Made by a program: the position numbers and the translations under genes. The notes under the pieces are model-generated. The model was not told where the DNA came from, made no database searches, and saw only the letters and a program-made list of their open reading frames with translations. 64,000 nucleotides of DNA from Hydra vulgaris (lineage: Eukaryota > Cnidaria > Hydrozoa > Anthoathecata > Hydridae): contig NC_088931.1 of the NCBI RefSeq assembly GCF_038396675.1, positions 40,285,001-40,349,000 of the forward strand, in the 5' to 3' direction. Shown in pieces: positions 32,301 through 42,300 of the stretch (the first letter of the stretch is position 1; each line of letters opens with the position of its first letter).

Positions 32301-35300
32301 TACTACAACTACTAAGGAGCAAATTTGTGGAGAAACATCAAAAGATTTAAATTCATTTAAAAAGAGCATATCAATACAGAAGTCTTCTCATTTGGACTCT
32401 TGATTATTCATGCAAGGACCCGCTTCTTCAAATTGCTTCTTCATTTAGCTTATAAAATGCCTTTACAAAAGAGGCAAACTCAATCAGACAAGGAAAAAGT
32501 TGCCAAAGAAGCAAAGAAGAAAATACAAACATCCTTCAAAGAAGTATTAGGGCTTCAAGTGGATATACTTTAAGCAGGGTTCAGGAAACAAATGATGGCA
32601 ATACGACAATATAACAATGAAGATTTTTTTCACACCTAGAATTATCTTCACAAATAACTTGGTAAAATGTTTACATGTTATTCTTAAAGTCATTTCAAGC
32701 GGATATAAAACTGATGCTTTTGCTCATAAAACTGCTAAAATATTTATCTGTATGGTTGATGTCCCATGTCTCCAACCATGCATAAAGCTTTGATGCATGA
32801 CATCAAAGTAAAAACTCATGCAACCCTCCCTATTAGCCAGTTATCTGAGGAGGCAGGTGAAGCCCAAAATAAACACTTTCAGCAGTACAAACACAATTTT
32901 AGCCGACAATTTTCTTGTATCTACTGCAATACAGACATATTAAATAGACTGCTATTGAGTTCAGACCCATACATTATTGTTCTAGATCAAAATGGCACAA
33001 AAAACTTTTTTTTAAATAGAAGCAGTCATGATGATATCAGTATGAAGACTTGACAAGTGAGTAACTGATCTTAATATCTTGTGTGATCTTCTTGAAAATA
33101 AATTACTTTTCAAAATTCTTTTTTTTTTAAATTAAACAATTAATTTTGATAAAATACTGTTTCAAACTAATAAATTGAAAAAAAATCCAAAAAATATTTT
33201 TTAGCGGTTTTGTCACAAATACTCCACTGTGCATCTTTATAAAAATGATGCTATAAGATATAATAAATGATGCAATAAGATATAATAAATGATGCAATAA
33301 GATACAATAAAAGAAAAATTTAAGCAAATAACTAGAGTTTAACTTTTAAAAATGTTTACAGGTAATTGTGTTATAAAAGTTTTAAAAATGTTTACAGGTA
33401 ATTGTGTTATAAAAGTTTTAAAAATGTTTACAGGTAATTGTGTTATAAAAGTTTTAAAAATGTTTACAGGTAATTGTGTTATAAAAGTTTTAAAAATGTT
33501 TACAGGTAATTGTGTTATAAAAGTTTTAAAAATGTTTACAGGTAGTTGTGTTATAAAAGTTTTAAAAATGTTTACAAGTAATTGTGTTATAAAAGTTTTA
33601 AAAATGTTTACAGGTAATTGTGTTATAAAAGTTTTAAAAATGTTTACAGGTAATTGTGTTACATAACTGAAAAGTTTTAATATTAAATTTTTAAGAATTA
33701 TTAGATTAGTCTTCAAACTCTAATTTTCATTTTTAAATATTAATAAATTCATTAATAAACTTTCACTTATAATTTCATTTCTAAAAAAAATATAAAGTAG
33801 TATATAAAGATTAAAAAAAAAATTAATTATAAACTAGTAAACAAAAAGGTTAAACACCTTATCATTTATATAAAATCAGAAATAGTGATAAAAAAACATA
33901 TAATAAAGCAAAATGTTTAAAAAAAAAATTTCATATGCCTTAATTCTGTCAAAATGCTTCTTTAAGACAAAGCAGACAACTAAGGTGGTGAAAAACTGAT
34001 TTAAAGAGATTATATCAATTATGTTCTGTTAATAGAATAGCTGATAAAAGTCATAGGAGTGATAACACGCATCAATAAGTTTCTTGGAGGGCAGTTTCAA
34101 AAACAGAATTTTTTTATAAGTACAAAATTATCTTAAGAAAGAAGTAGTTTATCTTGTAAAGAGGTTTATTTTTTTTAAATATTTGTATTTCAACCAAGTT
34201 TAAAGTTACATGCTACCTATTTTCCACAAAGAAGCTGAATCCAAAAATAAATAATTTTCAAAAAGTTTATAACTTGTGTATTTGCCTCCCTCTCAGCCTC
34301 TCTATGGCCTAGGGAGCATCTATAGCTGCTTATTTTTTGAATGTGAATAAAAATGAATGCAAAGTAGGAAAATAACAAAAGTAAGATTTATTATAAGTTA
34401 ATAAATAAGTTTTATACTTTTTTATTTAAAAATTGTGAGCAGAATATATTAGTACCATGTGAATAAATCTTCAATAGTGTATATATATATGCATATATAT
34501 TTTAATCTCAAACACCTAGTAACTTGACTTTTCTTAAATGGTTTAAAACATAGGACACAAAGAAGGCTACTATAAAATTGCTACGAAATAGAACACATTA
34601 AAAGAAATCATTGTTATAATTTTTTTATAAATGTTTCTTTTTGAGTGTACAATAGGGATATAAATTTTCAACTTTTTTTTTAATTTTCAAATTCAATTTT
34701 ATTTTTGGATGTATTTTTACAATAACTTTAAAAAAAAAAAAAAAGTTATTTTATAACTTTAAAAAAAAAAGTCATGCACTAAGACACCCAGCGACATGGT
34801 GGGTGCCATTTATTATCAAAAATATTCACCCAAAGTATATCAAGATGGGTTTCAAAAGAAGTAAAATTTTACAGAGATTTCATAAATATTGATCTTTCTT
34901 TAATAAAATCTTCTTAAAGAACATATTGTTGAAAAATGTCTTTAAAAAACCTCTTAAATTTTTGTTCAAAATCGTTAGTTTTTTACAATAAACTAAAAAA
35001 CAATTTTTTGAAACTATGAAATTTGCTCCTTTTGAGACCCAACTTAATATTGGAAAAATTTTTTTTTGGTAATATATAGCACACAAAATCATGTTGGATG
35101 TCTTGGTGCATTACTTTATTTTTTTGAATATTGTATTGTGCGTTTTTTTTTTAACTAGATGTAAAAACTTATCCAAAAATGATATTGGTACTTAAAAATT
35201 AAAAAAAATTAAAAATTTAAATCCATAGTGAACAACATGACTCGTTTTTTGTTTATTTTAACTCAAAGTTTGTAATATAGTTATGTTATCTAACCTTAAA

Positions 35301-35883
35301 TAATATCGTACCAATAGTATTAATGTTTTAATCAAAACTACCTCAAAGCTCAAACTAATGGAGCAAGGTGAAATTAGGTCACATAAAGCCCATTATAGAG
35401 TATTTTCTGGTAAAAAATTGATAGACGGATAGAAAAATTTTATTTTGAAGTTCTCTATTTTGAATGCAAAGATGTTACTTAAGGAAAAGTGAAAACCAAA
35501 ACTATTATAACTGTCTAGCGAAAGTCACTATTTAAGAGATGTTTGCCAATCTTTTGCTAATTAATAATGATTATTTAAGGATCTTAAGATATAAAAAGAT
35601 AACGTATGATGAAGAAACTATAAATAACTAATAAAACTACAATTGCTTACAACTCCATACTATTCATAATATTCATTACCTACTAGAAATAAAATATTTT
35701 GACAATAAAAAAAATTTGGAGCAAAACTAACAACTGAGATTACATAAACTCTGGAGAATCACATAATAACATGACTCGCTTTAGCCTATATACTATACCT
35801 TTCTTTGCAATTTGTTCACTTTGCAATTGGGAATTTCCATGACCAACTTCCGCTTTACTTTTGATTCTTGTACTTCTTCTCAT
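27668..35883 (-). CDS. DNTTIP2: DNTTIP2 / Fcf2-domain pre-rRNA processing protein, 2 exons
   Basis: Fcf2-domain proteins (yeast Fcf2, vertebrate DNTTIP2/TdIF2) are nucleolar factors needed for early pre-18S rRNA cleavage. Exon 1 is 35883-35799 (28 codons plus one base; MRRSTRIKSKAEVGHG start, donor GTATAG). Exon 2 is 29343-27668 (acceptor TTTTTTTTAG). The split codon GAT restores frame, for 586 residues plus stop. The long middle is acidic, serine- and lysine-rich and low in complexity. The C-terminal Fcf2 domain (about residues 465-575) shows GKGWYNLPKTEVTEE, RDLQIIKMRGVLD, HYKRND, KLPKYFQIGTIVEG and DAEFRRKNKKNF. The 6.4-kb intron holds a Transib relic. The basic N terminus resembles the MVVTRS-type start of the vertebrate protein. 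Intact as far as can be read. Confidence 0.9.
30470..30960 (-). pseudogene. Jockey-like LINE fragment inside the Transib relic
   Basis: Minus-strand frames match the region after the RT catalytic box: SNLPIFMNSNVLDESSTLHLLGL-like near 30890-30840, and KSQIQPCMEYCCHIWAG at about 30710-30660, then LSLLDKVQKSIVKIVG. It appears to be the same family as the LINE at 24777-26840 and supplies the part that copy lacks. Stops break the frame. Confidence 0.72.
31840..31982. repeat. Fold-back repeat with about 65-bp arms
   Basis: The left arm (TTATGGCATATTTAATGTTT within it) and right arm (its reverse complement near 31945-31975) pair over some 65 bases with a few mismatches and about 10 bases of loop. 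It lies inside the Transib relic, upstream of its coding part. Non-coding. Confidence 0.7.
32390..33051 (+). pseudogene. Transib transposase (RAG1-core homologue), C-terminal relic
   Basis: Broken plus-strand frames line up with Transib transposases: LLIIHARTRFFKLLLHLAYKMPLQKRQ (32396-32470), then a degenerate stretch where relatives have a GNTARRFF-type motif, and from 32766 SPTMHKALMHDIKV followed by LPISQLSEEAGEAQNKHF, SRQFS and NTDILNRLLLSSDPYI. The Glu-rich SEEAGEAQNK stretch corresponds to the region that carries the last catalytic acid of Transib and RAG1. Shifts and stops near 32570-32765 show it is dead. The family assignment is from recalled motifs. Confidence 0.65.
33343..33666. 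repeat. 36-bp minisatellite, about 9 copies
   Basis: Near-identical tandem copies of a unit starting ATGTTTACAGGTAATTGTG, with three single-base variants. Because 36 is divisible by three and the unit lacks stops in certain frames, both strands are open. The 12-residue peptide repeats MFTGNCVIKVLK (plus) and ITQLPVNIFKTF (minus) are therefore by-products. No gene is claimed. Confidence 0.92.
34750..35133. mobile_element. Possible MITE with imperfect inverted ends
   Basis: GTCATGCACTAAGACACCC near 34771-34789 pairs imperfectly (about 20 of 24) with the reverse complement of GATGTCTTGGTGCATTAC near 35097-35114. The internal minus-strand open frame of 70 codons has no domain. Target duplication is unclear. 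The remaining DNTTIP2 intron sequence, 33670-34749 and 35134-35798, is AT-rich with no other feature seen. Confidence 0.45.
35799..35883 (-). CDS. DNTTIP2: DNTTIP2 exon 1
   Basis: ATG at 35883-35881, then 28 codons rich in Arg, Lys and Gln, ending AAG-AAA-G before the donor GTATAG at 35798. The single leftover G joins AT at 29343-29342 to make Asp. The frame match and basic start support it. The join over 6.4 kb has not been tested against RNA. Confidence 0.8.
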
Positions 35884-36180
35884 AATTAACTTATTTTCAC
35901 TGAAATTATAAAAAGAAAGAGCTATATTGTACTATACTAGCTATTATATTATCACTATTATTATTGTTTAAACTAGCTATATTATACTCTCCTAAATTAA
36001 TTGTTAGACTAAAAACATTGGAACTAAAGATGAAGAACATGTGCACTATTTACGTTACACATTCGGAAACATATATTTGACGGAACCCGGATAATCGATC
36101 AAAACGTTTAATGGCCGAGAAATCCGATTGTCGGGAAATCCGATTTTGTCGGGATGGAGCGGAAAATCCTAATAAACAAT
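35884..36180. promoter_or_regulatory. 5' flank of DNTTIP2 with CG-containing stretch
   Basis: From about 36061 to 36175 the sequence is unusually rich in CG dinucleotides for this window (ACCCGGATAATCGATC; repeated AATCCGATT and TCGGGA words). It lies directly upstream of the DNTTIP2 start on the minus strand. It may be the promoter or a repeat fragment. Confidence 0.35.
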
Positions 36181-36469
36181 CATTAAACATTAAAAAATGA
36201 CTGATTTAATCCATATACAACTAAAATAATTCATTTCTTAATTAAAATGAATAATTGAAATTATAAAATAATTCATTGAATAGATCACATATCGATAGAT
36301 AGATATTTATTAGAAACATCAAATACATGTTCTAAAGGCCCATACAAAGATGGACACTAACAGCGTGCCCATAAAAAAATTCAAAAAAATGCACCACTAC
36401 AAAACCAATAACAAAGTTATAAAATTACAAATATTATAAAGAAACACAATTATAAAGAAACAAATAGTT

Positions 36470-36800
36470 GTTCCTTTTAGAATAAATATTCGTTTAAGCC
36501 AATAGAGTTAATCTTATTTTTAAATGATAAAATATTTTTAATATTCATAGCATCCGAGGTCATATTGTTCCACATGTCAGCAACTCGGAAAGAAAAACTA
36601 TATTTTCTTGAATCCAAGCGACAAAATTGTTCGCGTACTTTATAAATATGACCCCGGGGGTGGCTATTGTTGTCAATCTCAAAGAACAAAGATTGTTCTG
36701 TACAAATAAGCTTACGGAAAATTTTATAACACGTTACCGTTACATAATACAAATGAAAATCACAACGAAAAATAACGTGAATACTAAACATGCGTGAGTT
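36470..36800 (-). pseudogene. LINE reverse transcriptase C-terminal fragment
   Basis: An open minus-strand frame of 104 codons. IYKVREQFCRLDSRKYSFSFRVADMWNNMTSDAMNIKN resembles the end of CR1-like RTs (KxFFSxRVVxxWNxLPxxVVxA). It lacks catalytic motifs and a start. It is a different lineage from the Jockey-like copies at 24777 and 30470. Confidence 0.65.
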
Positions 36801-37048
36801 GTATTTCTTTCCGAAAAAATCCTAAAAAACTCAAAGCATCAATTGTTTTATCGTTTAATCGTGCTCAGTTTTAAAAGTTCAGCTACTTAGAATGTTCTTT
36901 CGGGCTCCACACTTGTTGGCTGTACAAATCAATAAGTTTTGTGTATCAATACGACTTTAATTCTAAAGTCAAAATTTTAATGTGAAGCGTTTTTTTTTTT
37001 TGAATGAAATAAATGTTCTTAATACGTTTCAACTTGAACATTAAAACA

Positions 37049-37109
37049 ACAAAGAACATTAAAAACATATACTTGAAACTTTCAAGTATATGTTTTTAAT
37101 GTTCTTTGT
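37049..37109. repeat. Perfect 30-bp-arm palindrome with 1-base centre
   Basis: ACAAAGAACATTAAAAACAT begins a 30-base arm (37049-37078) whose exact reverse complement occupies 37080-37109 around a single C. Such a perfect cruciform-capable sequence is rare by chance. No TIR/TSD beyond it is seen. Confidence 0.9.
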
Positions 37110-38781
37110 CTTATACTTAAGTGTAAGATCAACTTAATACCTAAGAATTCTCAACATCTATATGCATGTCCAAAAATAGTTATTTCTAAAATAAGTAAAC
37201 CTAAAAATTGAAATCTTGATCATCATTACAAATGCAGAATCTGGCTCTGGCAGAAATTTTTTAGACTAAAGTTAAACTGCAAAAAGTTGTTTTCACAATA
37301 TACTCTGGTGGTTTCATTTTTGGCAGGGTTTAATAAACGTACAGTTGGATTGTTGTAAAGATTTTTTTACGATCTAATAATTATATAAAACAATTTGAAG
37401 ATGTGTTAATGTTTATTTTATTGAAAGCGTCGTGATTCTGTAAGATGCGTTTACCGTCTTTATTTATTTTTTCTATTTTTTTGTATGTTGAGGTGATAGC
37501 GTTTCTTAATAAATGAGCATAATTTTCTTTAGATATATTATATAAATTCGATGTTTTATCGGCAAATGTGTAAGTAAGGTTACTATTATTTATTAGATAT
37601 AAACCTCATTCTTTATACTTTATTTCGCGTTCCTTAAACTTTATTTATTATATTTTAACAATACCTGCTCTTGTAATTTTTCTTCGTTTATTTAAATCTT
37701 TATCTTATAGATTGTAATAGAGGAAAAAAAGTTATTTTGATTGTGCTTCTTCTAACTGATTTGTGTAGGTTGAAGAAAAATGCTAATCACTTAAGCAGAG
37801 GCCGCCTCAAAACTAAAATTCATTCGACTGATTTTTATTTAATACCCGACTAAGTTCGTCAAAAAACCGACTATAACTTGAAAATCACCTTTTTTTTGGT
37901 GTAGGATTAAAGAAATTTATTACTTTAACATTGGTTTCTTATTATTTTTATGAGGGCTCTAAAGTCTACTTTTTGAACTATTTTCTTTAGTTTAAAAACT
38001 AGACTTTATCACTAGTTATATGTACGCTGATTCTAACTATCCACATCAAACGATAAAGGGAATTTTATCAACTATCGAGCTAAGAGTGTCAATCACATCT
38101 TCAAATGAAGTTATTTATAAACTTCACTTTTATTTATAAAAATACTTTGGAAAAATTTATATTTGTAAGCCCTAGCATGCCAACCAATTATAAATACTTA
38201 TCAATACAATCTGGTGAAGTCTTTAACTCAGTAGAAATGTTACGACAAAAACTAGAAAACCTCTTTACACTAGTCAACCAGCATTGCCAGTCAAAATTTA
38301 TCAACCTCCCCAAAAATTAGACAAAAACGCTATTAAATAAGCTTCATTTGAATGCATAACACGAAAGCGATCGTTAACTTAAAGAAAAATATTTTAACTT
38401 TAAAAATATAAGTTATATTTTCCAATCAATAACCCTTCTCATCTAAAGTTATATTTCCCAATTAATAATTTCCCTTGTTTTGTAAAGTTACATTTTCTAA
38501 CCAAAAAATAATGTTTTATTTCTTATCATTGTTCGATTTATGTTCGGGTAATCAAACAATGGGTAATCAAGCAATAAGACAAAATTTTTTTAAATTTTGC
38601 TTATGCATTGTGTAATGACCCACAATAAATGTGTAATCTTAACACAAAATAAATGGTACAATAAAAATATTTTTTTTAAAATACAAAACGTTTTAAGCAA
38701 CAATGTTTTTACAAAAAAGCAAGAATTAAATTTCTTATATGTTCTTATTTGGAATTCAATTTATTGAATGTTAATAAAGGG
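37110..38781. other. Intergenic DNA between NUP98 and DNTTIP2
   Basis: AT-rich. The plus-strand open frame at 38105-38320 (71 codons, containing QSGEVFNSVEMLRQKLENLFTL) reads more like protein than most chance frames, but I recognise no family and see no splice partner. The NUP98 3' untranslated region lies just below 38782. Confidence 0.4.
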
Positions 38782-39381
38782 TTAAATTTCTTCGTGGTTG
38801 TTAAAATGAGAACTATCAATCTCTTGAGTGTAGTTAGCAAGTAACTCGCGTAGTTCTTTTAAATAATAATCTGACGGCAAAGGTAAATCAACAACATAAG
38901 ACGCAACTTTTAAAGAAGACCACTTTGGGTTTTCGTCATCGATATCATCTTCACTCGAATTCTAAAACGCAATTCAGTATACAAAAATCATTAACTTTGC
39001 ATCTTATGCTGAAATTTATTTAGCATAAATCTCCTTTACCGCGCATTTACCTGCCCTCTTAAACTACATTAAAAAATGATTCAAATAACAAAAATCATGT
39101 AGACATCATCATAATGATAAAAAATTGAGTACCATTAAAGAGAAAATTATCTTTAGCATATTAGAGCATGTACGGGCCATTTCTGATTGGCATAGCCTAA
39201 AAGATTTAAGAAATTAATTTAATGCCAAGAAAAAAAATTAGGTCATAACAAAAAAAAAAAAAAAAAAAAAATACTACCTTTCTCTTGAATTTTCAACTTT
39301 CATCATATTAATCCGATTTATCAAAGACACTATTTCATTCTCCATGTCTTCCAAGTGGTACATTGTAAAATTTGTATCTTT
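38782..39381 (-). CDS. NUP98: Nup96 C-terminal three exons
   Basis: 39381-39278 ([18 protein letters not shown]), 39196-39133 ([20 protein letters not shown]) and 38961-38782 (ending HEEI and TAA). Together they match the C-terminal helices of Nup96, including RLAQSDMAKRV-like and PMPEDYAMDELR-like segments. The stop codon is 38784-38782. They lie 3.2 kb from the previous exon because of the mariner element, a minisatellite and a MITE in between. Confidence 0.88.
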
Positions 39382-42300
39382 CTAATTATTTAAATAATTT
39401 TAATTTTAATTAAAAGTATATAACAAAAAATAAATAAAAAGACTGGCACTTGGAAATCTAAAATTAAATTCTTAACCCCAGAAATGAATATGGTATTATA
39501 TACTAAAAACAACTCATAAAGAACTTTAAGGACACATATTTTAAGTTATTTCTGAAAACTATATCCTCTGGTAAATCTTTTCCTAAACAGGGCTGTGCGG
39601 TGGCATGGAGTAATGGAGCAATCGTTCCAGGCGTCTGGGCTACGAAAGCGCCTTTTAAGTATTTCAAATTAGATTATTTATAACTTTATTATCATGTAAG
39701 CAACTTATTTATATTCAGTTCTTTATTTTACTTCTAATAAGTTTTCATGTTTTTTAATATTTTAGGGCCCTAGTAAAAAGTTTTTTTGGGGGAGGGTGGT
39801 GGGCTCGTACCGACTAGCCACGGCACTGAATTTATGACATCATTGGTAAACAAAAAAAAATACTGCATACGATATTAACTTTGTCAGCTAAACAAAAAAA
39901 TTACTTTCTAAAGATTTTTTTTTGCTAGGATAAAAGTGGAATTAAAAAACAACATTAAATTATTAAACATATATACATATATTTTTTATAATTATATATA
40001 AGATATATAAATATAAAAAATATATTTTTATACATTAAACGTTAGAAAGAAAAAATTAAATTTGTAATAAAATAACTGACTTAAAACTTAAAAAAATTAG
40101 CATAAAGAATATATCACAGAAATATAGATATTATTTATTATATGTTTTTGTAAACATTATTATACTTAACTAAAACTTTTAATTTTGATGGTAACAACTT
40201 TATGCTGTAGTAGATTAATGGTAGAGGACGTTCAAATTTACTCTATGCCACTGAAAAGTACTGCTCAACCTGGGTTCTCCATGCAGCAACCTTGTTTAAC
40301 AAGGTTGTCTCCATGCAGCAACCTTGTTTAACAAGGTTGTCTTCATGCAGCAACCTTGTTTAACAAGGTTGTTTCCATGCAGCAACCTTGTTTAACAAGG
40401 TTGTCTTCATGCAGCAACCTTGTTTAACAAGAGTGTCTCCATGCAGCAACCTTGATTAACAACGTTGTCTCCATGCAGCAACCTTGTTTAACAAGGTTGT
40501 CTCCATGCAACAAGGTTTCGTGTTTTAGAAAGAGTTGTAAATAAAATAAAAAAATATAAATAAAATTAAAAAAAAAAAAAATTCTTCTCGACGGTAGACT
40601 GCAGTAAAGAAAGTTACTTTAGCAGTCGTAGATTGACTTCTCTCTTCCAAATTTGGAGAACTTTATTATAGATTTATTTTGTTTTAGGAAGAACTCATAA
40701 GGCTTTAATAAAAATTTTATTTGTGAACTATTTTATTTAAACATTTAAATTATATAATACATTTCAGCATATACTACTGTGAATTTAAAAATTTTTTAAA
40801 TATAATCTTAAATTTTATTTTAAAATTTTATTTTTTTATTGTATTTACCTCCCCTAGGTTGAGGGATGATGACTGCTAGAGTCAATGATACTGTTGCCTT
40901 TGTCTTTTAAATTGTTAAATTAAATTATTACAACTCTGGACCCCATAGTTCTAAAATACTTGACATAAAGCAACTATACAAAGACCTTGGTAAGAACTTC
41001 ACAAACAAGGCGACTGCACTAAGAATTTGGGTAAAAAGTCCTTATCTAAAAACTTTAAAATGGGTCCTTTAAAATCCTTTATAGTAAGAACCAGAACCAA
41101 ATATAATACTGCCCTACACAGTATATACTGCCTATTACATAGTCCGCATAACCAATTACTTAGTACAAAATATTACCATTTAATAAGACATTAAACATTA
41201 ACGGGTGATGCAGAAGTTATCGGACAAAATAAAAACGTCAATAACTTATTTATAAATAAAAAAACAAACTACTATTATATTTTTTTTAAATAAAGCATTT
41301 ATCTTTTAATAAAAATATATTATTTTTTATATGAAAAAACACAACCATCTGCAACTGATCTCAATTTTGCTCTGACGCCTTTCATATGCGACTGTAAAAA
41401 GTTTAAATCAATTTCTTGTAGTTTTAGTTTAATGCGATCAATCAAAACTTGCTCTGTTGAAGCTTGCCAATCTCCCTCGTAAACCTTCTGTGGCAAATGT
41501 CCCCAAAAATTTTTAATTGGTCGAGCTTGAGGCACATTTGGGGGATTGGATTCTTTATCAACGTAATAGACATATTGGTCCATCCAATTTAGAGAATCTT
41601 TAGAATAATGAGAACTTGCTAAATCTGGCCAAAATAAATAGTTAAAGTCTCCATGATACTTGTGAATAAATGGAAGAAGTCGTTTTTCTAAACATTCATT
41701 AATATAGATTGATGAATTGATCGCTACAGCCTTGGAAGTGCGAAACAATGGCTCGGACATACCACGGTCAGATATGGCTATCCACATTAATAATTTTTTG
41801 GGAAATTTCTCTTTTCCTATAAAACGAACACTTTCTGGGCATGTCTTTTTGTTGTTTGTGTAGTATCCAGAATTTCCAGGCATGTTGTCCCCTGCAAAAC
41901 AAAAGTATTTTTCGTCATCAATGACTAGAAGTGATTTTGTGTTATAGAGTTGGTTAACTAGTTTCCTGCTTCTTTTCTTCGCCTTTTATTTGTTGTTCTA
42001 TAGTGTATTTTGGAGTCTTTTCACGTTTTCTATATTTAATATTCATTTTTTTTAACTGACGACTAATTGTCGATTGTTTACACTGAATTTAATACCTATT
42101 TTCTCTGACTGACCCCTTTTTGATTGTTGACAAGTCTTGTTAATTCGGCTTTCTTTTCTCTAGTCCAGGATGTCGGACAACCAGGGTGCTTTCTATCAGA
42201 AAACGATTGAACAGTTTCAAGTCTTTCTATCAGAAAACGATTGAACAGTTTCAAGTCTTTTTAGGTTATCATATATTGTACTTCGAGCAAATCCTTCCTT

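Larger units (their letters stand above)
29606..33231 (+). mobile_element. Transib-type DNA transposon relic with CACAGTG termini
   Basis: Inverted termini: CACAGTGGAGTATTTGT at 29606-29622 and its exact reverse complement at 33215-33231. Both continue into ACAAAAC-containing sequence (ACAAAACTG left, ACAAAACCG right). The plus strand carries a broken Transib-like transposase that ends about 180 bases inside the right terminus. Known Transib ends begin CAC(A/T)(A/G)TG and resemble V(D)J recombination signal heptamers. The 5-base flanks (TGTCG, CATCT) do not match, so either the target duplication has decayed or the pairing of ends is not original. A LINE fragment (30470-30960) lies inside. 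The element sits in the DNTTIP2 intron, opposite in strand. Confidence 0.7.

Noticed and set aside
33339-33716. 125-codon minus-strand frame with 12-residue repeats
   Set aside because: Both strands of the 36-bp minisatellite are open; no start context, splice partner or domain supports a protein.
38105-38320. 71-codon plus-strand open frame
   Set aside because: No domain, splice sites or homologue recognised; left as an unexplained ORF in the intergenic entry.
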